Source: Dioscorea cayenensis subsp. rotundata
Taxonomy: Eukaryota > Streptophyta > Magnoliopsida > Dioscoreales > Dioscoreaceae
DNA: 64,000 nucleotides
Direction of reading: 5' to 3'
NCBI RefSeq assembly: GCF_009730915.1
Contig: NC_052475.1
Coordinates: 32,115,016-32,179,015, forward strand
In this document: in pieces, positions 36,061-48,027 of the stretch
Layout: every line of letters begins with the position of its first letter
How positions within the stretch are numbered: position 1 is the first letter of the stretch
The notes under the pieces: generated by a model
The model's database searches: none
Seen by the model: only the letters and a program-made list of their open reading frames with translations
Told to the model about the DNA's origin: nothing
Translations under genes and position numbers: made by a program

Positions 36061-38453
36061 AGAACGGAGGAGGATTTTTAATTTCTTCCCGCCAAATAAT
36101 AAAAACAGAAAAACAGAAAAATCTATTAATACGCATGATAAATATAATCTTAAAAAAATCAATACTTTAATCAGTTTTCTATTTCATTAATTTCATAAAC
36201 TATAGATTAATTTCATAAACTATAGATTCATACCATTCTGCTTACTCTCCGCATTTTTTTATTTGTATTCTAAACCCTTATTGATTTTCAATCCGTATGC
36301 ACACTCTTATTAAAGATTGTCATATTATAAAAAAAGAAATTAAATAAATAAAATTACTCACATAATAGGTGTTTAATTTTCAGTCTATGGTCACAGTCGG
36401 TTGTTATATTTATAAAAAAGATTAAATATTATTTTATAAGGCTATCTTCCCTAACATGGCAATAAGTTTAATTTTATAATTTTCCCCACAGCTATTTTAA
36501 AATTATTTTTTAGAATAAAAAAAAATAAATTCTAACTTTATTAAATTATTAAAAAAAAGAATTACATAACAATGTAAGGTACACCAAGCCAAAACAAAAA
36601 ATTCTAAAGTAACTGACTAATGATATAAGATAAGTTCTCGAACCCCAGTAGTCATCAAAATTAATGATTTTTAATGCATGTATTAAAAATATATATATAT
36701 ATTTATATATATATATAGCAATAGATGAGAAGTGATGGGCGGTTGGGACTTGAATGAAGAGGTTCATCTCTTCAAGTTAAGTTGTTGAGCATGATAGAGT
36801 TGGTGTGTGACATCAAAAATGGTTGCCTTCAAAACACAGGTTGTGTCATTCATTGATTTGAGCATTAAAAATATCTTCTCTATCTTTTAACTTGCTTTCA
36901 CTTTCAAGATTCATACCTTGATTATATTTATATTTATATATATATTGACATAACATGTATTAATTTGGGGGATAGTGAAGTGTCATAGAACCATTTGGGG
37001 AGGACTTAATTTATTTGAGTTATAGATTCATCACCAAAGAAACACTGACAAGTGAGAAAAATAGTATATATTATTAATGACCATCTAAAATTAATATAGA
37101 ATTAAAACAACAACAACAACAACAACCCAATTGATCTTTGGGCTTAAAGTGGATGGCAAACTTGGGTGTTTGAGAATAAAGTCCTTGTTATATGATACAT
37201 GTGATGTTAATAATGAGAATATGAAAATTTAGAGAAGAAATTTACCGGATAAGTTTTGCTTTGTGTTTTGATGCACTTTTATTTAAGGAAAATTCTCTCC
37301 ACTGAGAATGTATTTATAGTGTGATCTTGATTAATAAAATTTAAGTCTATCCTTAATTTAAACTTTAAAGATAAATATATGAATGATCCTAACAAATTAA
37401 AAATATTATTCAAAATCTAATGCAGCGAAATGAGACATATCTATTATGCCCATAGTCATTATCAATATTTAATGATATTATTTTCAAAACAAAAAGATAT
37501 TATCAGTATTGATATCACAACAACTCTCTTGTATCTGATGATTGAGATTGTGAGAAATTGAAGGATAGATTCTTTCTCACAACAATTGAAACAAAATGTA
37601 TTAATTACTTTATAAAATATATATTTATATAATGATATATAAGAGATTAATCACAAAAATGAAATTATTTGTATCATCACAATTATTAAAGGATAACTTC
37701 CTTCTCACAACCGTTGCAATAAGTATATTATCCACTTTATAATATATATATATATATATAATAATAATAATATATAAGAGATTAACCACAAAACTGAAAT
37801 TATTTGTATCATCACAATTATTATCCATTTTTTTACATGTTTCATGTTATTATTTAAAATTTTTAAGTAATGATTTGTAAATTTAAAGTTTTCAAAATTG
37901 TATATTAAATTAAAGTCAATAAACCATTTATTTGCTTTAAGTCAAAATTAAAAGCATGAACCTCATCTAGATAAACAAGATGCGAGTTACCTAATTTTTC
38001 TCATTAGAAATGAATCTGAATGAAAATCAATGCATTCTAGATTTAAACTATTTTTTCAAAAAATGTAAATCAATGTGGAGTAATCATTTTCTTTTGATAG
38101 TTCAAACTGACTTATTAGCTATCATACGGTGAACTTTACTGACGCAACAGTTTTTTATCATTGCTTCTTATTTATTTTTTTTTTTGTTGTAATTGCTGGT
38201 TTTGTTTTGTTATTATTTTTTAATATATTATGATTTATTTATTTTTATATAAAAAAAAAACTTTGCTTTATATGAAGATTAGATAACTTCATTTATTTTA
38301 TATTATTTTAATTATATTGCGCTCGTCATTCTTACTGCAACATTAGATTATCATCTTCATTATAAATATAGCAAAATTGTTTTTGGATTTTGTAAATAAG
38401 TCAAAATACATTCATATTTTTTTTAATTTATTGAACTAAATAGACTATAATTG
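36061..38453. other. Intergenic AT-rich spacer, no gene
   Basis: Holds a 22-base tandem duplication at about 36186-36230 (TTAATTTCATAAACTATAGA twice), a CAA repeat at 37107-37126, several TA runs, and the 127-base tandem duplication at 37561-37824. Confidence 0.6.
37561..37824. repeat. Tandem duplication, period about 127 bases
   Basis: Unit 1 starts AAGGATAGATTCTTTCTCAC at 37561. Unit 2 starts AAGGATAACTTCCTTCTCAC at 37688. Both share TATATAAGAGATTAA-CACAAAA and GAAATTATTTGTATCATCAC near their ends. The middle differs by TA/AAT microsatellite length. Non-coding. Confidence 0.85.
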
Positions 38454-39563
38454 TATTCCCCAAGGATGTCAGACTTGGTCGGACATTGATCATATTAAGC
38501 CCGGGCATCAGGGGTCAATGGGTTCGACCGGGTCGAACCGAGTCAATAATAAAATGTTAAAAATATTATAATAATTAATAATGAGCAAATATAATATTAA
38601 AACCATAATTATAATATAAAAAACTACTCAAATTTAATATTTAAATGGATAAATAACCATATATACACTAGTGTTTTATGTAATTTATTTTTACGTTTTT
38701 TAAATATTTACAAATTTAATATAATAATATATAATTATCGAACTTTTCTCGATGTTTTTTATTTATTTATTTGTTTATTGGTTGATTTTGTTAGAATATT
38801 TAAGAAATTTAATTCACTAATTCTTATCGGATGATACATTTTATCAATAAATTATATAACTTACCTAATCTCAATTGAGTTTTTATTTTGTTTTGAATTT
38901 TCTTATATTTTTTATTTAGTTAGAGTATTTTATTTTTATATTTTATAATAAAATTACACTCATTTATTATTTTATTTTCTTGAATAAATTTTTTTTTAGA
39001 AAGTATTTACCATAATATATTAATAAAATGCTAATTTTCGTTGTTATGTTTATGATATATATATATATTGTAATTCTTATTATTGATTATAAATGGGAAA
39101 ATTATTTAAAAGTCTCTATGAAGTTTCATTTTTCCTCTGCAGACCCTCTGACATTTGCACTTCCCATATAGTCCCTCTTTTTTACACATATTCTTTTAAG
39201 ATCCCTGCCGTCACACACATTAACAAGTTTTCTTTGAAATGGCCAAATTGCCCTCTCTCCCTCCCAATCACATCAGCTTTTTTGGCTTTTTGGGTAGGTA
39301 ATGGTAGAGATCTCCATCCTCTTTTTAGTGTACTTCATCTTCATTTTTATTCTTTGTGTATGTTCTTCTTCTCCTCCTTGTTGTTGTTTTTCTTCTCCTT
39401 GTCGTTGTTCTTCTTCTCCTTGTCATCATTCTTCTTGTTTGCCTCATTCTTTCTGTTATTCGAGTAAACAACATCTACATTCAGTTTGGCTTACTCCCTT
39501 GTTCGGCCCGTTTATTTTTTTAACATATGGGTTTGTCCAAGGTTTACGCAGGTGTTAGTCATC

Positions 39564-40570
39564 ATGGAGGCATATTGTGTTGTGGCTAGTTTCAAAGGAA
39601 TAGGACAGCTACTCAAATTCACAATCCACACCACATGGAAGGTTGTTGTGGCTCAGATTAGTGAGCAATGGTCACTTGACGCTTCTCGAGTCATTGTGAA
39701 GTTTGTGACACCTGACTTATACGGCACGGTTTGCCCAATTGAGTCAGATACACCACACTTACAAGAAGAGTGTGGTGGGCATCATCGTTGAAGAAGTCAG
39801 TGGGATACTGGAAGCAACCATTAACAGCTCTGTACCAACATTGTAATTCAACAACATACACCACACTTATTATGTCGTGTGTTGTTCAGTGTATTATCTC
39901 TACTTTTTTGTGTAGTAGTATATGTTTGTGTGTATTAGAATATCTTTTATGTGTATTATATACATGTTTTTTGTGTATTATATTGATTTCTTGTGTATTA
40001 ATTTGCATTTCATGTGTATTGTTCGTGACTTGCTCCTTACCTTATGCGTTGACATCCGCAGGGAGTCAATCTCCGAAAGCCTGAATGCGGACATGGTGAC
40101 ATTTCTGTCCCAACATCCTCGTGTAGGTGCGCTCAGATTGCTTCATGTTCACAAACTATCTGATGGACTGACATTGTAAGTAGGACAACGGTTTGAGAGT
40201 GTGGATAAGTTCAAAGATGCCTTGCGCAACCATGCCATACGGCACAATTTCGATTTCACATTCATAAAAAACAATAGTTTTCGGTCGACTGTAAGGTGTG
40301 CTTCTCTGGATTCGTAGTGGCTTGTACACGCATCTAAAGAGAGGAACAATGAGATGTTCCGATTAAGACAATACAAGCAACGCACACTTGGGGTGGGGGA
40401 ATCGGTACAACAGTCCACCCGAGAGCCAGTAAGAAATGGGTCGGCGACCATATTATGTAGAGACTGAAGGAACGACCATTGTATCGACCAGTCGATATAC
40501 AGAAAGACATCCTTTGAGAACACGGTGTGCGATTACCATACAAGCGTGCATGGATGGGTAGGAGGCGGAC
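39564..40570 (+). pseudogene. MuDR-family transposase N-terminal remnant
   Basis: Starts MEAYCVVASFKGIGQLLKFT at 39564. After an intron-like stretch (39790-40060), one frame reads SESLNADMVTFLSQHPRVG, a stop (TAA at 40176), then VGQRFESVDKFKDALRNHAI and RHNFDFTFIKNNSFRSTVRC, the MuDR DNA-binding 'plug' domain (PF03108). WLVHASK follows a second in-frame stop (TAG). Past a frameshift comes ASKKWVGDHIM, a stop, RLKERPLYRPVDIQKDIL, another stop, and EHGVRLPYKRAWMGRRR. These are in the usual MULE order. The DDE catalytic domain that should follow is absent. Multiple stops and the missing catalytic core show it is dead. Confidence 0.85.
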
Positions 40571-42108
40571 GTAACTCGTATTCATGCCGGTTCACTATAT
40601 CTTCAACCGGCGAGGTCCACTCGTCGGGCCTGTCTCGCCAAGCATCTTTGGTGTTACGCTCATCCATACGAGCGCAGCATATCGAACTCGGTGAGTAGGC
40701 GGTGAAGTAAACCACGGACATCATCGTCACCGCCAGGAGCATTAGTAGCTTTGGCAGGCCTATCGATTGCCGACTGCAGTCGAGACCTTTTTAGGGAGAT
40801 TGACATCACGGGGAATGGTCCCCAACCCATTTTCTGACAGTTCGCAGGCTTCTCTTCTTCGGATCTTCTTCTTCTTCTGCCGCTGTTGGGTCTGTTTTTT
40901 TTTCTCTGTTTACCTCCTTAGAGGGGAATGCCATTGGGCCCTCTTTTTTGAGTCGCTCAATTGGGACGATCCCACATAACTTTCCTTGGTCTTTCCAGTT
41001 CCACGGTTAACAAGTGCAATTTTCTTATCATTGGATGGGACAAGAGCATAGAACTACAAAGGAAGCATGAGATAAGATGTCATCCTGACATTATAGTACA
41101 TTAAACGTTGATATTACACAGAACGGCGTAATATTACACAAGGAAAAAGTATATTACACCGAACGTGAAATATCTTAAACATGAAGTTAATATATTACAC
41201 AGTAATAACAACAACAAATTTCACAGACAGCATACGGGGTGGCCGACCAACAAATTAGACAGCTTGAACATTACATAAGATTAAAAGAAAACTTCACCTC
41301 TTTCCCTTTTAGGGATTTTAAAAGCGGATCGATTGACGACGCCTTCATAAATGTACTCTCCCCATCACACAGTATATGGGGTGTCCGACTAATGTGTTGC
41401 TTCTTCACGCTTCTGGTCACCTTGAACAACCAGATAATGATGGCGATTGAGCACCCTTTCAGGTATTCGGCACGCTATGGTACTTCCCTTGACAGCGCAA
41501 CTGCACTCTTGCACCCGTTTTCGGAAGATTGTCCATCAGCCACCTGTAGATGGCATGCACCTATGTGTAATTGCCAATAGTCTCCAGGTTATCCGCATAC
41601 CTGACCACGAAGGTGAGCACATTAGAGAGATGTTCGGGAAGAAGACGGTGGTCATGAAGAACACGACGAGGAGTTTCACGAAAGTCTTTTCCGTTCCGGA
41701 CTTCCCTCGAACAAGTTTGAACATGTTATCTTTGATGGCATCATGATGTCGCCTGTGCATTTTGTTCAGATAAGCATGCTCATATTCAAATAAGACCCCT
41801 TCCTCTTCGTGTATAAAGGAGACAATATCTCCCACGTATAGGGCACCCATAACGATGGCGACGTCCTCGGGCCTGAACGGTAGCATGCTGTCACCAATCT
41901 TGAACCTTTCGGTTTGACCATCATATATATGGAGCAGCGCGTCCACGATCCCCTTTTCTTGGACCACGGCTCCCAAGTCCATCATGTGCGCAAAAGGAGT
42001 CTAGTGGCGTATCTGCCAGTGCGTTTTGTTCATCACTTTCTTTAATCCGTCTATTGTTTTCACAATAGGGGCTAAGTAACACCTAACATTGACCGGAGTG
42101 GTAGCCAT
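40540..42108 (-). pseudogene. Plant mobile domain (PMD, aminotransferase-like) ORF remnant carried by the MULE
   Basis: On the minus strand ATG at 42108 begins MATTPVNVRCYLAPIVKTID, then GLKKVMNKTHWQIRH and a stop (TAG, 42001-42003). The frame reopens TPFAHMMDLGAVVQEKGIVD, ALLHIYDGQTERFKIGDSML, PFRPEDVAIVMGALYVGD, the core of the PMD (PF10536). Further blocks lie in shifted frames: VRYADNLETIGNYT, HAIYRWLMDNLPKTGARVQL and EYLKGCSIAIIIWLFKVT. A lysine/arginine-rich segment (KKRAQWHSPLRR, QRQKKKKIRRREACELSE) near 40850-40960 may be its basic C-terminus after an intron. It converges on the transposase remnant near 40560. PMDs occur both in plant transposons and in host genes such as MAIN/MAIL1. 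Confidence 0.8.
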
Positions 42109-43389
42109 TTCTATATTCAATTGAAATTATACAAAATGATCAGATTTTACACGAAAAGAAGGATATGTTACACAGGAAGAAACGTATATTACACAAAAAA
42201 ATCCTAAAAACCTAAAGTAATACACATGAAAACATGAAACTCATACCGCCAAAAGTCAGATTCTACACATGAAATCCACAAAAATACACACGAAAAGCTC
42301 ACGAAAAGTCGTTTGACTTCTCCTTACCTTTTCGCTTGTGTTTTTGTTCACCGGAAGGCGCACGCGTTTTCTGGGAAGCCAAGACTGCGAAGAGAAGAAC
42401 AAGTTCGTTAGCAAACGAACAAGGAGAACTCAATCCTAGGCGCAAGAATAAGAACATGAAGAATAAAGGTTTCCACTGAGACCTCGCATATATGTATAAC
42501 ACGAACAATCACCTAGTCAGTTAAGGGATGTTGGTTCCCAACCGTTAGTCGGTTTCCAACACCCAATGAGGGTATTTTCGCCATTTCCCACATTTTAATT
42601 TTGGAACTTGTGCAATGGACAAAGATGACATTTCCTCTCCCGATTAACAGTATCTTAATGCCCGTTTGTGCCACCAGGGTTTGATGTGAATTATTTTGAA
42701 AAGGTGGGACCTTGGAGGAAACAAAAAACTTCAAGGGATTTTTAAGAAAACTGTAATTATGGAGGGATTTACAGGTAATTCCCTGATTATAAATTGAAAC
42801 TTAATATTAATAAATATACATGATTTTGTTGTTTTTAATGAGAAAATAATAATAAAGTATTAAATATTGTAAAAAAATCTTGACATTGTGACCCGGTTGA
42901 CCCGACTGGGTCAACCGATTCCCTGTTGAACCGCTCGGGTCACCAGGTTAATATCGAGTTTTTTCATATCCGGTTCAATGGGGTATACCCGAACTGGCCA
43001 CATGGTCGGTTTCTGATTTTTCCGGTTGAACTGGTTGGGTCAGTCCGAGTCTAACTATCTTGGTATTCACATCATAACTAAATATGAATTAAATTTTAAA
43101 AAAATTATAATTTTCTATAATCTAATTCCCCAAATTAAGTACTTTCACGTGCAACGCACGTAACGGCACGAACTCTTATGGAGGGAAAGAAAATTTGAAA
43201 GGAAAACAGGATCATGAGCCCGCCACGAGTCACGGTACTCTGTCCTCAAGGATACCCGTTTTTATCATGTTCGAACTATGTGGCACTTCTCTGCTAGCTA
43301 TTCTTCCAGACCATAGTCTGCCACGTTTTCTTTTGAGTCAGTTAACCTGTTCCAGCGTGATATCAAGTTCTTAGCAGCCGTGTCTCTGG

Positions 43390-43469
43390 ATCCCGGATTC
43401 CCTGTAGAACGAGTAAAAGGATTTCTTCAGCTGCGCTCCATTGGAATTAGGGTTTCGAAATCCTTGCGG
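43390..43469 (+). promoter_or_regulatory. Probable untranslated first exon of COM1/GR1
   Basis: A leader-like stretch containing ATTAGGGTTTCGAAATCC (telobox core AGGGTTT) ends at a strong donor CGG|GTAAGC (43470). The acceptor is probably the TTTAG at 44721-44725, two bases before the ATG, giving a 1.26-kb leader intron. An extra small exon after AACAG near 44358 is possible. Confidence 0.5.
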
Positions 43470-44727
43470 GTAAGCTTGATTTTGACTCATATTTGAATTT
43501 ATTTCCAGTTATTTCCACAAATTGTTTCAATTTATGCTGCGAAATCAGGATGGTGAGTCGAAATTTATGGGAGTTTTTGAGTTTTTTTCCTCTCGGGTTA
43601 TGGAAATTGTTTGAAACAATGTCATGATTTTCCATTTTTACATGGATTGATGGTGTTTTTAGAGTGATCTCAATGTTGGGTCGGAATCACGGCGAGTGAT
43701 TTGGTAGATTTATTTCGGTTGATTAATTTGGCATGGAAAAAATTGGATTCTTTTTCTATGATTTACGAGGAAAAAAATCATTTACATATTGATAATTTGT
43801 CTTTTTTTTTTTTCCTTCATTTTAATAGCATGTAAGCATGAGAATGTGGAATTAAATTCACAGAAATTAAAAATTTTCATTTTTGTCTTCTTCATGGATA
43901 TTGGAGTAGTTATCTGGTGATCTGTGTTTATCTGGATCAATGGAGAGCTTGTTAGAGAAAACTCATTCTTAGGTCTGAAGAGTGATTTGGTGTTACTGAT
44001 GATGAAAATTAGCCAAAGAGTGGTGATAATTGTGTGCTATTAATTGCATCCAAGTATTAAAGGGTGTGGATATATGATGACGAACTAGAAAATCGATGCA
44101 GATGCACAATATTAGAAAATTCAGTGTTTTCTACTTCAAACTTGTTCCGGGACAATCTTGCGATCTGTGTTTTCTTGGGGGTTTTCTTGATTTTTTTTAA
44201 AAGGCATATAATTTTGGTTTTGAAGCAAAACTAGTGGATGATTTAGTATGATCAGAGATAAAAGCAGCACACGAAAGGCAGAATTTCTCACTATTTCTGT
44301 GGTGAAAAATTTCTTGATATAATAATATATGCCTTTTCTTGTTCAATTTTTAATAACAGCTGAGCATCAAGGAATGAAGAATTTGTGATTGTGATCAAGT
44401 AATTAGGTTCATTTTAGCTTAACTAGCATGGGTTCTGAAGGACTTTTGTACAGCATACTGCTTATATTGGAAAGGGGCTGTGGATTGTTATTAATTAGTT
44501 CCTCGTGAAGCATCCACCCTGGATGGATCGATTAGCTCTAGTTTCACAATCAACTATACCTTCACTCTTTTAGTCTAGTGTTAGTTTTATTGGTTCACTT
44601 TGGTTGCTATTGTTGTTTCACTCTTCCCATTATGCTCTTTGAATCTCTTGTGACTAAAATGGTGAATTTCTGACTGTGTGGAATGAAGCATCATGTTCCT
44701 TACCCAAATATGTGTGTGTGTTTAGAC

Positions 44728-46486
44728 ATGGAGGGGGATATGAAGAGCTTGGCAGAGTTTGAAGATTCCATTGACCTTGATGACTCTAAGTATTTATGTG
44801 GGCTCAGCACCATTCTTGTGGCCAGCATTCAGGAATTGAAAGATAGGGTTTCCCAAATTGAGTTTATTTTTTGCAGTCAGTTGTTTCCGAATTTCCAATC
44901 AAGATCAAGTCTTCTGCACAAAAAGCTCATTCAGACCAAGAAAGCAGCAGAGGATGAATGGAGGAAGAAAGAAAATTCCCTCTTAAATCAAATAGAAGAA
45001 ATTCGACTTGAAAAGCAGCTTGCTCAAGAACAAATTCAGCAAATGAATATTTTGCTGGAAGAAAGCAAAACAAGATTGATGGGTACTGAACAATCTTTAA
45101 GCGTGAGTGAATCTGAGAAGAAACAGTTACTAGACAAACTGGAAGTTTTAGAAAGCAAAGAAGAGATTATTGCGGAGCTCAAGGAACAGCTTAGGCAGAA
45201 GAGTACTGAACTGAGTAAGGAAAAAGAGTTGCAAGAGCGACTGTTGCAACAGATTGAGTTGAAAGATAACCAATTAGCTATAGAACAGAAAAAACGAAGA
45301 TGTTTATATGAGGGGTACAACACAAAATATAAGCAATTGAAATCTCAATACAACTTTGTGGTACGAAAGACTGGCTTCACAATAGAGAATAATCCTTCAC
45401 CAGACAAAAAGGAAGATGAAAAGGATTTGCACAAACCTCCTATGAATAAAAGAAGTTTCCAAGGCAAGTGTTATTTCCACTCTAATTAACTGACATTCAA
45501 ATATATTTTCTCCAAGGAGCAGGTGTCTTTATGAAGAGCTTGATCCGCATTCAATTGCTTTATTTGAAGTTCCTGAACCTTGATGACTGAGATTATTTGC
45601 TAAAGAAAATTTCAGATTTCCCTAATCACAGGACCTGCTAATTTTCTTTGTAATGTTCTGAAATCAAATAGTCTTAGTTTGGGGGCCAATGTGATTATGT
45701 GACCTAACAATGCTAATCAATTTGATCCTCTGCCGCATTCCTTATTTATATATTTACTTCTTTTACCCGTTTATAGATTGCAGATACAAAGATGAGGAGA
45801 CTATGCAGTGTGCCTCAAAACCAAGTGCACAGAAAATTGAGATCTCATTGCAGGAGAAACTTGTCAATACTGGAGACTTGATCAAAATGAAGAAGTCAGA
45901 CGGAGATTCTTGCATCAAGTCACGGTCCTCCTCAGGTACCTTTCCTGCTACAAACTCCACTACTAATGCACAATCCAAGCAAATAAGTGCTAGTTCTTGT
46001 TGGAAAAACACCCGGGCACGACAAGAACCAGGTGGTGTAGATCCTCATGATGACTTTCTTGACACACCCATGGAACTCTTGAGAAACTCAAAGAAAGGCG
46101 AGGAAGAAGTTCAGGATCTTCCAAACGAAATGGATTTGAACAATTCAGATGATGAAACACAAGACATAAAGGAAGAACCTCTTATCCATGACCATCCACA
46201 AAATGCATCAGTTCTAAAACCAGTAACCAAAGACAATTTCAAATTTGTGGAGCCTGTGAGGAAGAAAACTGAGAGAGATAATCTCAAAGGAATAGAATGC
46301 AAACAATGCAAGAAGTTCTACGATGCAGTTCTGCCCAACAATGGAGATCAGTGTCATGACAAAGCAGGTGGTTACAACGGTACACGCTGCGAGCACCAAG
46401 AAGGTGTTTCACGGCATCGCTACAGGTATGCACCTCCCCTGACGCCTGAAGGATTTTGGAATATTGGATTTGACTCAGAAAAGTAA
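44728..46486 (+). CDS. COM1: COM1/GR1, plant homologue of CtIP/Sae2 (DNA-end resection in meiosis and repair)
   Basis: Nuclear DNA-repair protein that works with MRE11-RAD50-NBS1 to resect double-strand-break ends; required for Spo11 removal in meiosis. Two coding exons, 44728-45463 and 45777-46486, give 481 residues. The start MEGDMKSLAEFEDSIDLDD follows a TTTAG acceptor; the frame extends upstream to 44683 through the intron end. Residues about 75-215 are a long coiled coil (QTKKAAEDEWRKKENSLLNQ onward). The C-terminal Sae2 domain has the zinc-type CKQC (C420, C423), CEHQEGVSRHRYRYAPPLTP with the conserved RHR (458-460), and ends FWNIGFDSE. The middle is disordered with acidic stretches. 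The chosen junction CAAG|GCAAGT uses a GC donor; a GT donor 6 bases... downstream (GGCAA|GTGTTA) with acceptor GATTGCAG also keeps frame. Confidence 0.93.
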
Positions 46487-47966
46487 TTCTAGTAGAATGT
46501 TTTTGACAGTTTGTAGTTCCTCCATAAGATTTCAATTTGATGAAAGTTTTCAACCCAACTTCTGGTATGCTTTGCATTTGAAGCTCAATTTTCTCTCAAT
46601 GATGGTATTATACTGCTAGCGTCTTTACAATTGAAAGTTACCTAACATTTGTTGCTAATGAGCTGGTTAGCACAAAAACTAGGCCTTTGTTTGTTACTTT
46701 TGGCATTCTTTTGCTCTGGTGGGTTTGATGTTTTCTGCAACTTTTCCTCCTTTTTAAGGGTGAATTTCCTGGTGCACAAACCCAATAATAATTAGTTGGT
46801 GAATTAGGGGATTAATTTCATCCAAGCTTTAGGTTAAATGTGATTCCAGAGCCACTATACACAAACCATTAAATCCTCAGCCTTTAATCATATTTTAAAA
46901 GAGCTTTAATCTTCAACTTCAACTTATGACTCACCTATTTACGATGGTGGTGATTTGTTATTTTAAGCTATGTTTTCCTATTACTGTTAATCTTTGTTAA
47001 CTAAAAACTTTGATTTTCAGTGAGTCTTTTTGCATGAGTAAAAACTTTGATTTTTTTTTTCTCGTTTCCTTTTTTTTCATTTAATTTTTGTTATTTATAA
47101 TCTTATCAAAGTACATGACAATTTAATAACAAAATTATCCTTATTTAAAACTAAAATTATACTACTATATTACAAATGTGATAGCATGATTTATTTATTT
47201 ATGTATTTATTAGTTTGTTTATTAGGATTAAGATTTTAATAAAAGTTTATTTATGGTGGATTGAATGTTTTAAAAATTATGTTGTGTTTGCATTTAAAGC
47301 TAGTTAATTTTTCACTTCTTATTATGTTGTTGGTCATTAGAATTTGATTAGATTTTTATAAAATATTATTGTAATTTTTATTATTTTTTGTTTTGCACTT
47401 TATGCAAGTCAAACATTTAATAACACAAAAACAATTGTACTGTCTAAACTATAAAATATAGAATAACACAAAAACATAAACTAACACAAACACTTATGTT
47501 AAAGTAGTTTTACTTTAACTGTTTGTACCGCTTGTATTGTTCTTATTAATGAATCAAACATACCCTAAGTATTAAGTTTTATAAACTATAAAATATATTT
47601 TTTTTAACCATTATATCCTTGAGTCATCCGATCCGATTTTTTTAATAAAAATTAATCATTTAAATATATTCATATTTATTTAATTAATTAAAACAAAATC
47701 TAATACTTGTTATTAATTAAAAATTCATAAATTTAAATTTCAAATATTTAATCCTAATCCTATTTAATTTTAATTGAGATTAGCCCATATAGAAATTTTC
47801 TTTAGACCAGATTTTAAAAAGAACCCTTTAAACAAACACACTCTAATCCATTTTTCACAATGTAAAAGTCAATAATATAGTCTAAAGGTACATATAAATC
47901 CATTTTATGGTACACCAACTAACAGACAGACTAAAAAGTTCCATTAGCATTAATTAATTAATTAAC

Positions 47967-48027
<61 letters not shown>

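Larger units (their letters stand above)
39084..42794. mobile_element. MULE (Mutator-like element) with 11-bp target duplication, nested in an older element
   Basis: The element proper is 39095-42783. TGATTATAAAT occurs directly outside both ends (39084-39094 and 42784-42794). The ends are GGGAAAATTATTTAAAAG and, inverted, GGGAATTACCTGTAAATC. Long degenerate inverted similarity continues inside: TTAAAAGTCTCTATGAAGTT against TTAAAAATCCCTTGAAGTTT, and GAAATGGCCAAATTGCCCTC against GAAATGGCGAAAATACCCTC. It carries a plus-strand MuDR-transposase remnant and a convergent minus-strand plant-mobile-domain remnant. Non-coding parts repeat TGTGTATTA or its complement many times. The base composition of the inner coding part is less AT-rich than the flanks. 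Confidence 0.9.
38454..43068. mobile_element. Outer TIR element (about 0.9 kb) split by a nested MULE insertion
   Basis: The left terminus CCAAGGATGTCAGACTTGGT (38460 onward) and the inverted right terminus CCAAGATAGTTAGACTCGGA (ending 43063) are inverted repeats. TATTC flanks both sides (38454-38458 and 43064-43068). Next to both ends is GGTTCGACCGGGTCGAACCG or GGTTGACCCGACTGGGTCAA, a GGTC/GACC-rich sequence typical of a widespread plant repeat. Removing the inner MULE (39084-42794) would leave roughly 900 bases of AT-rich non-coding sequence. The superfamily is not certain; hAT or CACTA remain possible. Confidence 0.65.

Noticed and set aside
39300..39560. Plus-strand frames rich in Ser, Cys and Phe near the MULE left end
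   Set aside because: They are produced by a CTTCTTCTCCTT-type pyrimidine repeat, and the recognisable transposase sequence only begins at 39564.
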